From Nakaseomyces glabratus (Eukaryota; Ascomycota; Saccharomycetes; Saccharomycetales; Saccharomycetaceae): a stretch of 64,000 bases of DNA. The notes beneath the pieces were generated by a model. The model was not told where the DNA came from and did no database searches. It saw only the letters and a list, made by a program, of their open reading frames with translations. Within the stretch, counting starts at the first letter, position 1; each line of letters begins with the position of its first letter. Below, in pieces: positions 10,231-18,156 of this stretch. The DNA lies in contig NC_088963.1 of NCBI RefSeq assembly GCF_010111755.1, positions 1,178,001 through 1,242,000 on the forward strand. The letters are read 5' to 3'. A program made the position numbers and the translations under genes.

Positions 10231-10634
10231 TTTTTATGCTTCTTGTATGAAAATATGTCTCCAGTCTGCTTGCTTTGAGTTTAAATCTTAATAGTAATAA
10301 CAAACAATAGACAATTGCTCTTATTGTTCTATCTAAGGACTCTGTTCTGCTGAAGCTCATCGCATAAATAATGAAGCTCTTCTCATTGAAATTTTTCAAA
10401 AATGCGCTTCGGAGGAAAGTTTCGTGTTTCCGACTCGAAAGGACTCATATTATCTTGATCTGATCTGAAATATAACCACAGTATTTATCCGATTTCGAAG
10501 CACCACAACGTATTTCATAGCGACTTCATTAGATTTTGAGCGAGAACTGCTTTTGTGTGGTCCTCATATCATAATCATTTGTTAAAAAACAATTGGCTAC
10601 ATTAAAATATTTCAAGCAGCAGTAAACAGCGAGA
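10231..10634. other. Divergent POP5/SPC25 promoter region
   Basis: 404 bp shared by two genes transcribed apart. It holds a PAC motif and an RRPE motif (listed separately) nearer to POP5. The remainder is AT-rich with no gene. Confidence 0.6.
10354..10398 (-). promoter_or_regulatory. PAC + RRPE pair upstream of POP5
   Basis: AGCTCATCGC at 10354-10363 is a perfect PAC motif read on the minus strand. AAATTTTTCA at 10389-10398 is the reverse complement of the RRPE core. Both lie 120-170 bp upstream of the POP5 ATG, the usual position in ribosome-biogenesis promoters. SPC25 starts about 240 bp to the other side and could share it. Confidence 0.65.
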
Positions 10635-11348
10635 ATGGAGAATAATGGTAAGAGTCGTGGGACTCAATTGGTAGGCCAGATAGATGATCTGACAAGAGAG
10701 CTACAGGATGCGCAGAAAGTTGTTGTTTCCCGCATAAATGAGAGGAATCGTTTAGTTTCGGACATGATGGAGAGGTACAGAAGCAATCTCAGGATTTTAC
10801 AAGAGCAACGTGTTACTGTTCTTTCCGAATTGGATAGGTATAAGGAGGAGGAGAGTAGAATGAAGGAGGCCTTACAAAATTTGAACTCTACGAAGGAAGA
10901 GTTCAAGAGGGAGATGGATGCATACCAGTTGAAAGCTGAAAAAATGAGGCTACAAAAGCAACAGTTGCAGAAACAATTGGATGATTTAAACAAGATGTTT
11001 GCAGACAGGGCTAATGAGATTCAGAAATACAAGGAAATGGTGACCAGGCAGAGACAATTAGATAGTCCCGAGATAAAACTGTATGAGAAACTGTTAGGGT
11101 TGCAAATCGATAAAGCGGACACACATATGCTGAAATTTACGTTTACTGACTTCGGTCGTGAAAGAGAGTATAAGTCTGTTATAGTCGATGTTTCTCAGTT
11201 GAACGACGACAGTTCACCACTGAGAATTAAAGAAATAGAGTCCGGAGTAAGTGCATCAACGGTCAATGAACTAGAAACGGTGCTGAATCAGCAAGGTATT
11301 GTTCAGTTTTTAATCGAAGTCAGAAAAGTCCTTGTTAAATCTGAGTGA
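10635..11348 (+). CDS. SPC25: SPC25, Ndc80 complex kinetochore subunit
   Basis: Spc25 pairs with Spc24 to form the centromere-proximal end of the Ndc80 complex, which couples kinetochores to microtubules. The 237-residue protein is a long coiled coil (about residues 10-145) followed by a small globular domain. The segment SPEIKLYEKLLGLQI leading into a LKFTFTDF strand, and the C-terminal VLNQQGIVQFLIEVRK helix, match the RWD-like domain of yeast Spc25. Length is near the 221 residues of the S. cerevisiae protein. It lies between POP5 and PER1, while in S. cerevisiae SPC25 is on chromosome V, so local order differs. The fold pattern is clear, and the assignment to Spc25 rather than another coiled-coil kinetochore protein is strong but made by eye. 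Confidence 0.88.
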   Translation: MENNGKSRGTQLVGQIDDLTRELQDAQKVVVSRINERNRLVSDMMERYRSNLRILQEQRVTVLSELDRYKEEESRMKEALQNLNSTKEEFKREMDAYQLKAEKMRLQKQQLQKQLDDLNKMFADRANEIQKYKEMVTRQRQLDSPEIKLYEKLLGLQIDKADTHMLKFTFTDFGREREYKSVIVDVSQLNDDSSPLRIKEIESGVSASTVNELETVLNQQGIVQFLIEVRKVLVKSE

Positions 11349-11680
11349 AGTGTTTTAAAATATAATTTGTGATATTCATTACGCACCTTACAAATGTCCA
11401 GTCCATTGTTCTTCAATTGACATTCCTGGCTTACTGTGTGAAAGGTCACGAAGCTGCTTTCTGGGAATTTTGAAAAAAAAAATGTCAACATCGAAGAAAA
11501 AGTCTGATAATAGTGCCTGAATGTTTGGGTATTTGGTCTTCGAGTTAAATCTGGGGTACTGACAGAGCAGTGGATATATTATTTTTGTTGGTGTATCAGT
11601 TTACCAGATAAGTATTCATTCTTCGCGAATTCATAGGTGCGGAACTCAAAGTTGCAAGTTCTGCTGTTAGTTGGTCACCA
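11349..11680. other. SPC25-PER1 intergenic region
   Basis: 332 bp between tandem genes, AT-rich. It should hold the SPC25 3' end and the PER1 promoter. I see no distinctive motif. Confidence 0.5.
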
Positions 11681-12787
11681 ATGCAAATTCTAACTTTGTT
11701 AACAAGCTTTGTGTTGGCAAATGCAGTGGTTGGTTCGCCAGGGGATCAATTGGATGAGTTCATAGATTGTATATGTGCTTGTGAGTACGATAGAAAATGT
11801 GCAGGCTCGGGGATAAATTACATTGATCCCAACACTAACGAATTCCATAATGTCAATTTTGTCTCGATGATAGACGGTCGAAAGACATTCTTGAGCTCGA
11901 TGGTTTCGAAAGCCACTTTTTGGGACTGTATGTCTGAATGTGACTACGAGTGCCAGCAAATAATCACATATGACCGCATAAGAAAGAATAAGAAGATTTT
12001 GCAATTCCATGGGAAATGGCCATTTAAGAAGATAATGGGGTTCCAAGAGTTTTTTGCTAGTATATTCAGTATAGGTAATTTTATCCCCCAGTACCGTGGG
12101 TATAAGTTGATCCAGAAAAGACTGGAGCGGAACTCCAAGAGGGCTGTCACGGATGTGTTCTACGAGATGATGTTGAGAAACTATATGTGGGTGTCGATAA
12201 TGGGAATGTTAGCGTGGACGTCAAGCACCGTTTTCCATCTGCGCGACTTGGTAGTTACTGAGAAGTTTGATTATTTCTTTGCAGGCGGTACCGTGCTGTC
12301 GGGCTTCCACGCGATCCTGACAAGACTGATATACAAGCATGTCGCGGAGGAGAGGAGGTACCGGTACATGAAGATTGTGAGTGGACTAGTGGTGACCATA
12401 TTCACCTGCCACATACTGAGACTGTACATCGACTGGTCCTATCGCTACAACATGAAGTTCAACATATTCTTTGGTGTGTTGCAGTACATAGTCCTGATAT
12501 ACGTTGGGATTGATAACTACATAGAGATCCAGCGGGTACGCAACGGCAGCAAGACGGAGGACAAGTCGAAGCTGCAAGCAAGCGTGTTCAAGTTGAGCTA
12601 CTTGCCAATTCTGCTGGTGCTGTTCACCTCGATGTCAATGAGTCTCGAGCTATTCGACAGGTTCTCCATCAAATGGCAGCTGGACTCGCACGCTACGTGG
12701 CATCTGCTAACCATAGTACCTAGCTGGTACCTGTTCGATTTCTTCTTGGCAGACCTAGACTTCGCGCTACACAGAAGAAACGAGTAA
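11681..12787 (+). CDS. PER1: PER1, GPI-anchor lipid remodelling protein (PGAP3 family)
   Basis: Per1 is an ER membrane protein of the PGAP3 family. It removes the sn-2 acyl chain of the GPI lipid during anchor remodelling. The 368-residue protein begins with a signal peptide (about residues 1-18). A cysteine-rich lumenal region follows, with C-x-C-x3-C spacing near residues 30-40 and DCMSECDYECQ near 87-97. About seven hydrophobic segments then run to the C-terminus. The conserved HGKWPF block (about residue 110) and the membrane histidines of the family (SSTVFHLRD, SHATWHLLT) are present. The last His lies in the motif expected for the hydrolase superfamily. Length matches S. cerevisiae Per1 (357 aa). 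Confidence 0.94.
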   Translation: MQILTLLTSFVLANAVVGSPGDQLDEFIDCICACEYDRKCAGSGINYIDPNTNEFHNVNFVSMIDGRKTFLSSMVSKATFWDCMSECDYECQQIITYDRIRKNKKILQFHGKWPFKKIMGFQEFFASIFSIGNFIPQYRGYKLIQKRLERNSKRAVTDVFYEMMLRNYMWVSIMGMLAWTSSTVFHLRDLVVTEKFDYFFAGGTVLSGFHAILTRLIYKHVAEERRYRYMKIVSGLVVTIFTCHILRLYIDWSYRYNMKFNIFFGVLQYIVLIYVGIDNYIEIQRVRNGSKTEDKSKLQASVFKLSYLPILLVLFTSMSMSLELFDRFSIKWQLDSHATWHLLTIVPSWYLFDFFLADLDFALHRRNE

Positions 12788-12988
12788 AAGAATATAATCC
12801 ATATTTAAAACTTTATAGTACAAGATACACATGTAATTACCGATTGCAGGCATAGCTACATTCAGCCAGCCTCTTCCAAACCCTCCCATCCAACACGAAG
12901 GGATTTGCAATTCCTAACACATAAGAATATGCCAATTGGCAGGCAAACTCCGAGTGTTCCAGACAGTCAGAGCTTTCCCAGGGGGGGA

Positions 12989-13010
12989 GATGCCAGTATT
13001 TGCTGGCATC
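12989..13010. repeat. Perfect 8-bp inverted repeat (6-nt spacer)
   Basis: GATGCCAG, six bases, then CTGGCATC form a perfect dyad right after a G7 tract. It is about 840 bp upstream of the FUN19-type gene and 200 bp after PER1. It could be a dimeric factor site or a hairpin in the PER1 3' end. Confidence 0.6.
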
Positions 13011-13782
13011 TTCTACTAAGGAAATATCCTTTGCAATTGGCTTATTTGTAATGACTTATATTTGTAATTGCATAATGGAAATTACCAAGAAGACCCACGC
13101 ACCACACACAAAATATTTGATTGCACCCACACCTCACACTCTAGTAGAAATACGCCCTTCTCGCCCTTCCAACAGGAGTCATCGCCTCCCCCCCCCTCCA
13201 TATGATGGGCATTTTCGCTGGCACAGGAGCAATGGCACAGCCTTTGATTTCCGTGTCCGTGTGATGGGGGGGTGGAATGCAAATGCCGCAGAGGATGTTC
13301 CGGTCCCTGAAAGGAGGCGCAAGCGGTTTCTTCTGAGGGCAGTCAGGGAAGAGGACAGAGGGTGATTCTTCGGAATTGCGGGGCTTTTTTTTTTCCGCCC
13401 TGGCGTTCTGCTAGTTTTTCCACAGTATAGTGCCCGTAGGAACGCTGAAAACACGTCATTTCCTTTGTGCTCTTGCCCGATCTCTCGCATCCCGATCCCA
13501 TCAATTCTTGCCCATCGCCCCCCGGAAAATCCCTATTTTTCCCGGAAAAATATAATCTCCGGTGCTTCTCCAGTGAGATGTGCGCACAAATGCGGGCTCT
13601 TGTTTTGCGTCGCGGATCCTACCCCCACTTCGCCCATTGTTCTCTGTATCGGCCTGAGTCATGGGCTGGGGGGGACCCTTAGTAATTAATTTTAGAAGCC
13701 CTAGGCCTGTACTAATCCTACGATGGTATTTAAAGGCTAGCTCATCGGATGCAATTGGGAATTCAATCAAACATTAAAGACT

Positions 13783-13847
13783 ACTCTACCACAACAACTA
13801 CAAATACAACTACAACTACAAATACAAATACAAATACAACAACTCGA
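13783..13847 (+). repeat. CAA/ACTACAA-rich leader repeat before FUN19
   Basis: Imperfect hexamer-like repeat of CAAATA, CAACTA and CAACAA units running up to the ATG. On the sense strand it lacks G until just before the start, so the 5' leader should be unstructured. It contains no ATG. Confidence 0.7.
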
Positions 13848-13849
13848 CA

Positions 13850-14971
13850 ATGGTTTTACAATCGCCTCAGCTTGAACAAGCTGAACTATACTCTAAAACT
13901 CCACATGCAGAGCGCAACTGCTCTATAGACTCTATCCTCAACAATTCTTCTGACAGCTTCAACATCCCTTCGCCTCCGCTATCGCCGCTGGCTGCGTCCG
14001 TGCCCACCCGCCACAGGAGGAACCTGTCGATCGACAGCCTGGACTTGAACCAGCCACAGGGCATCCAGACTATAGACCTCGACTCGCAGGACGCTAAGAA
14101 GCTCAGAGACGACATCTACGAGTACTTGACGCAGTACAGGATGATGGAGGGCTTGAAGAAGAGGTGGGAGGCGCCCAGCCCAGCTGCGTACCGCCACTAC
14201 CACTACAATAGCGGTCTCGAGGCGTCACCGCAGAGACCAGTAAGGAGAACGAGGGAGATGTCCCCACCAAGGTCATACGCAGTGCCCGTGTACAACACCA
14301 GAGTCGGCCCACAGCCCCAAGGTGTTTCCCTAGGGAACAACAACTTCTTCTACAACACTAGATACCACCACTACACCCAGCTGCCACCAATTTCCCAGAT
14401 CACAGGCCAGTCTGTATTGGCTAAGCCTAAGAGCGTGACAAAGCGCCACTTCGCCAGTCCCCCAAACTCGCCACCTAAGAAGAGGAAGACAGAAAGATCG
14501 CCCACAAGCTCGCAGTTCCAGCAACACCACAACCCAAACCCAAACATTGTTTCCATAAAGGCCGTTGCTAGTGTGCCACAGTACGTTCCGGGCATTTCCT
14601 GGGAGCAACTGCCAGACTACTCCCCACCACTATCTACTTTGCCCGACAACAAGTTATGTCTACGCATAGAATGGAAGGGCAACCCAATGGACCTGTCGGT
14701 TGACCCACTAAGATCGAAACTGCATCCAGCAGAGATCGTGCTCGCATCCATCCTAAGATTGCCTTGCGACTTATACTTGGACTCAAAGAAGAGATTGTTC
14801 TTGGAAAAAGTCTACAAGTTGAAGAAAGGCATGCCATTCAGAAAGACAGACGCACAGAAGGCATGCAAGATAGACGTCAACAAGGCATCGAGGCTGTTTA
14901 CAGCATTCGAAAAAGTAGGCTGGCTGGAAGATCACCATTTCCAAAAGTACCTGAACGATATCCAATTATAA
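13850..14971 (+). CDS. FUN19: SWIRM-domain protein of the FUN19/YOR338W pair
   Basis: The 373-residue protein has a Ser/Pro-rich N-terminal half with SPPLSPL-type motifs, and a basic PPKKRK stretch (about residues 208-213) that looks like a nuclear localisation signal. The C-terminal domain (about 275-370) contains PAEIVLASILRLPCDLYLDSKK and RLFTAFEKVGWL. This is the helical SWIRM domain found in chromatin proteins. In S. cerevisiae this architecture belongs to the duplicate pair FUN19 and YOR338W, whose function is poorly known. Position near POP5 and MTW1 favours the FUN19 locus, but if only one copy is kept the gene is the co-orthologue of both. It is convergent with MTW1. Sequence family is firm; naming as FUN19 is by synteny. 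Confidence 0.8.
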   Translation: MVLQSPQLEQAELYSKTPHAERNCSIDSILNNSSDSFNIPSPPLSPLAASVPTRHRRNLSIDSLDLNQPQGIQTIDLDSQDAKKLRDDIYEYLTQYRMMEGLKKRWEAPSPAAYRHYHYNSGLEASPQRPVRRTREMSPPRSYAVPVYNTRVGPQPQGVSLGNNNFFYNTRYHHYTQLPPISQITGQSVLAKPKSVTKRHFASPPNSPPKKRKTERSPTSSQFQQHHNPNPNIVSIKAVASVPQYVPGISWEQLPDYSPPLSTLPDNKLCLRIEWKGNPMDLSVDPLRSKLHPAEIVLASILRLPCDLYLDSKKRLFLEKVYKLKKGMPFRKTDAQKACKIDVNKASRLFTAFEKVGWLEDHHFQKYLNDIQL

Positions 14972-15464
14972 ATTACGATTTCTTATTCGGAATTTCTAAC
15001 TTCACTTTTGAATTACTTTTTTTCCCATTTTGCATCATCATTAACTCTCATCTTAATATTCTCTTACATTTGATTTTTGTTTTGTTTATTTATGTCACAT
15101 TTATTGAAGTTAATTAAATTTAACTTTAAATTTAATATTTTGTTCGGTTACCTGGGAGATGCGACAGGCTCTCCCACTAGTCGTTTTCTACATATTCAAT
15201 CTATTTGTCGCAATTTTTATTCTTTCTGGCATAGTTGCCAAGCACAATTGTCCTGCTATATATAATCTACAATTATAATATAATATAAATCAATATTCTT
15301 TTCAAATAAGCTTATTCTTATTATAGGGAACCTTTTTTGGTGTTGACAATGTCCGGCCAGTGTCAGCACCACGATAACTTTATTGTTACAACTTAATCTT
15401 TCCTAGATTAAATGAGGAATAGACATTTCTATTATTGAGTTAACTTACCTGAAGAATAAGGCTG
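14972..15464. other. Convergent FUN19/MTW1 intergenic region
   Basis: 493 bp, very T/A-rich, with 3' ends of both genes. Small frames overlap the FUN19 end only by chance. The word AACTTACCT near 15443-15451 resembles the U1 snRNA start, but no U1 fold follows. Confidence 0.6.
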
Positions 15465-16241
15465 TCAATTTTTGTGACTTGTATCTGTCTCGGTTGGGTG
15501 CAAAAGCTTTTCCAGTACCATGTCTGCGCTTGCGTCAATGTATTTAGTTCTGCTTGAATTAGGCCTGTAGCCATTCTGTCGAGTGCTTTCGACCACAGTG
15601 TTTACTTTATCCATCGAGCAATTCTCTTCGCTCTCAATGTAAAGCCTTTTCAATTGCAGGACAAGCAACTTCAACGTATCGTCCAGCGGCCGGAGACTTC
15701 TTAGTACACCTTCAGCGTCGTCTCCTTGCTCTTTGACAAACCTTACCAGCAGGTCTTCAAATCTGTTCAGTCTTTGTGCAACCGTCTTCAAGTCGCGTAC
15801 TTTCTTCTTCAGTTGCGCATGAGTTTCAAACGCAGTTTCCAATTCGCGCACTTTGTCCTCCAACTCAATCTCCACCTGGTGTTGTAACTTTGGATCCACT
15901 ACTTCTAAGTCAACTTGGTGCTTCAGTCGAAACACACCAGCATCCAGCAGCTCTTCGGGAACCCTCAACACGTTCCGCAATACGTACAGTTCCAGCTTAT
16001 CAAAATTCCTGTCCACAGCGCTCTCCATAAGCGACTCAAGCTTCGCAACACCAACCCGTATCTCTTCCTCATACGATACCCCATCGACCTCACTCCGGTC
16101 CAGTAGATACTTCTCCATCGCACTGGTACACTTGTACATCGTCTCATTCACCGCATTGATAATATCATCCACCAGCGACACCGGCGGATACTCAAGGTGC
16201 TCCGTCAGCACAGAAGTAGACCTCAAACTAGGTGCAGACAT
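15465..16241 (-). CDS. MTW1: MTW1, MIND kinetochore complex subunit
   Basis: Mtw1 (Mis12 homologue) joins Nnf1, Nsl1 and Dsn1 in the MIND complex, linking inner kinetochore proteins to Ndc80. The 258-residue protein opens MSAPSLRSTSVLTEHLEYPP, nearly the same as S. cerevisiae Mtw1. It keeps SLVDDIINAVNETMYKCT and LYVLRNVLRVPEELLD, followed by coiled-coil helices (about 125-215). It is shorter than the 289-residue S. cerevisiae protein because the acidic C-terminal tail is missing. A stop (TGA) closes the frame cleanly, with no sign of a frameshift. It is divergent from ERV46 across 240 bp, which is one of the two inversion junctions discussed in the findings. Confidence 0.97.
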   Translation of the reverse strand: MSAPSLRSTSVLTEHLEYPPVSLVDDIINAVNETMYKCTSAMEKYLLDRSEVDGVSYEEEIRVGVAKLESLMESAVDRNFDKLELYVLRNVLRVPEELLDAGVFRLKHQVDLEVVDPKLQHQVEIELEDKVRELETAFETHAQLKKKVRDLKTVAQRLNRFEDLLVRFVKEQGDDAEGVLRSLRPLDDTLKLLVLQLKRLYIESEENCSMDKVNTVVESTRQNGYRPNSSRTKYIDASADMVLEKLLHPTETDTSHKN

Positions 16242-16481
16242 CGCTCAATCCACTGCAATTGTAATCCCTCGCCCCCCAACAATACAACTCAAGCAGGCCT
16301 ACCATTTCTACACATCCATTGTTTTCAATCCCAAGGCTCGAGAATCCCAATTTTCTTAGCAACTGGTGAAAAATTTCAGAAATCGAAAGTTATAAGTGAA
16401 GTTCACAAGTAGTTGCTGGGTGTCTTGAGGGCAGTTGTTACGTTAGAGGACGACTACACGCCACGCACATATTATATACAG

Positions 16482-17729
16482 ATGAAGAAGTCGACGTTGT
16501 TATCTTTTGATGCGTTTGCGAAGACAGAGGAGGACGTGCGCATCAGGACGAGGTCCGGTGGGTTTATCACGCTGGGGTGTTTGGTGGTGACGCTGATGCT
16601 GCTGCTGAGCGAGTGGCGGGACTTCAACAGTGTTGTGACTAGACCAGAGCTGGTTATCGACCGTGACAGGTCCCTGAGACTGGACCTGAACCTGGATATT
16701 ACGTTTCCTTCCATGCCGTGCGAGCTACTGACGCTGGACATCATGGATGACTCCGGCGAAGTGCAATTGGACATCATGAACGCTGGGTTTGAGAAGACTA
16801 GGCTAAGCAAAGAGGGCAAAGTTCTGGGCACCGCGGACATGAAGATCGGTGAAGCCGCAAAGAAGGACAAAGAGGCCCAACTGGCCAAGCTGGGTGCAAA
16901 CTACTGTGGTAACTGTTACGGAGCCAGGGACCAAGGTAAGAACAACGACGACACCCCAAGAGACCAATGGGTCTGCTGTCAGACGTGTGACGATGTGCGC
17001 CAGGCGTACTTTGAGAAGAACTGGGCTTTCTTTGACGGTAAGGACATCGAGCAATGTGAACGTGAAGGGTACGTACAAAAGATCGCTGACCAACTACAGG
17101 AAGGTTGCAGAGTCAGTGGTTCTGCTCAATTGAATAGAATTGACGGTAACTTGCATTTTGCAGCGGGTCCCGGTTTCCAAAACATCCGTGGTCATTTCCA
17201 TGACGACTCCCTGTACATCCAACACCCAAACTTGAACTTCAACCATATCATCAACCACTTGTCCTTTGGGAAAGCTGTTGAGCCAACAAAGAAGGGCAAG
17301 GTCATGGGCATCGAGAAAGTGACCGTCAACCCTCTAGACGGACACTCCATGTTCCCTCCAAGAGACGCCCACTTCCTACAGTACTCATACTACGCCAAGA
17401 TTGTCCCCACCAGGTATGAGGGTCTGAACAAGAAAAACATGGTTGAGACTGCACAGTTCAGCTCCACTTTCCACATCAGACCAGTGGGCGGAGGCTCCGA
17501 CGACGACCACCCTAACACCGTGCACCAGCGCGGTGGCTCCCCATCGATGTGGATCAACTTCGAAATGTCCCCATTGAAGGTGATCAATAGGGAAGAACAC
17601 GGACAATCCTGGTCCGGATTCGTACTGAACTGCATCACAAGCATAGGTGGTGTGCTGGCAGTGGGAACAGTGCTAGACAAGGCATTGTACAAAGCCCAGA
17701 GGACAATCTTCCAGAAGAAAGACGTCTGA
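16482..17729 (+). CDS. ERV46: ERV46, COPII vesicle cargo receptor
   Basis: Erv46 forms a complex with Erv41 that cycles between ER and Golgi and retrieves ER residents. The start was set at the ATG at 16482 because MKKSTLLSFDAFAKTEEDVR aligns with the Erv46 N-terminus. The reading frame is open further upstream only from a TTG at 16413. The resulting 415 residues equal the S. cerevisiae length. A membrane segment follows the N-terminus (about residues 27-46). A large lumenal domain contains paired cysteines (NYCGNCYG, VCCQTCDD, EQCEREGY). A second membrane segment (SGFVLNCITSIGGVLAVGTV) precedes a short basic cytosolic tail carrying export/retrieval signals. It runs in tandem with CDC24. Confidence 0.97.
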   Translation: MKKSTLLSFDAFAKTEEDVRIRTRSGGFITLGCLVVTLMLLLSEWRDFNSVVTRPELVIDRDRSLRLDLNLDITFPSMPCELLTLDIMDDSGEVQLDIMNAGFEKTRLSKEGKVLGTADMKIGEAAKKDKEAQLAKLGANYCGNCYGARDQGKNNDDTPRDQWVCCQTCDDVRQAYFEKNWAFFDGKDIEQCEREGYVQKIADQLQEGCRVSGSAQLNRIDGNLHFAAGPGFQNIRGHFHDDSLYIQHPNLNFNHIINHLSFGKAVEPTKKGKVMGIEKVTVNPLDGHSMFPPRDAHFLQYSYYAKIVPTRYEGLNKKNMVETAQFSSTFHIRPVGGGSDDDHPNTVHQRGGSPSMWINFEMSPLKVINREEHGQSWSGFVLNCITSIGGVLAVGTVLDKALYKAQRTIFQKKDV

Positions 17730-18156
17730 TTCTAAGTCTGAATCTGAGTCCGAGCCTCACTCTGAGTGTAAAACCTTAAAGACACTCCATCTACCCAACT
17801 TTTACGTATCATACATACACTAACAGCACATGTAACCACAAGAGCTGGAGCAAGTGCCTCACCACAAGGCAAAACACCAGAAAATAGTGCTCTGTATATA
17901 GTTCAATATACCACTAATGTTATGTACACGTGACTTTTTTATTACTGAAAAATTGCTAGGCAAAGTGATTTGCAATTGCCAGGCGATGCCGGGGACTCGA
18001 GGAAAGGAACTAACGTGTCAGCATTAGCAATGGGTGGATGGAGGTGTAGGACCCTTTCCCATTGTCTCTATAAGATGATCAGCAGCTGTAAATAAGCAAG
18101 GATTAATTAGGCTGTGAAGGACCAACGAAGTCCTCGACGCTTCTATTTGTATTTAG
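17730..18156. other. ERV46-CDC24 intergenic region
   Basis: 427 bp between tandem genes, holding the CDC24 promoter. I see no ATG in the last 60 bp before CDC24. ATGATCAGCAG at 18075-18085 resembles a U6 snRNA core word, but the rest of U6 is absent. Confidence 0.55.

Larger units (their letters stand above)
12788..13849. other. PER1-FUN19 intergenic / promoter region
   Basis: This 1,062-bp region is unusually rich in G/C tracts for this genome. There are G7 at 12981-12987, C9 at 13188-13196, G7 at 13266-13272 and several shorter runs. It also holds a dyad (12989-13010) and the CA-rich leader of the downstream gene. The frames at 13000-13365 and 13465-13689 have no recognisable similarity, and the first opens with TTG, so I do not call them genes. 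Confidence 0.6.

Noticed and set aside
13000..13365. 121-codon frame upstream of FUN19
   Set aside because: It opens with TTG, crosses a dyad and C/G tracts, and has no recognisable similarity.
15443..15451. AACTTACCT resembling the U1 snRNA 5' end, or a GTAAGT donor on the minus strand
   Set aside because: No U1 stem-loops follow. As a donor it would lie after the MTW1 stop codon and serve no intron.
18075..18085. ATGATCAGCAG, a word found in U6 snRNA
   Set aside because: The flanking ACAGAGA region, the 5' stem and a T-rich terminator are all missing. It is a chance match.
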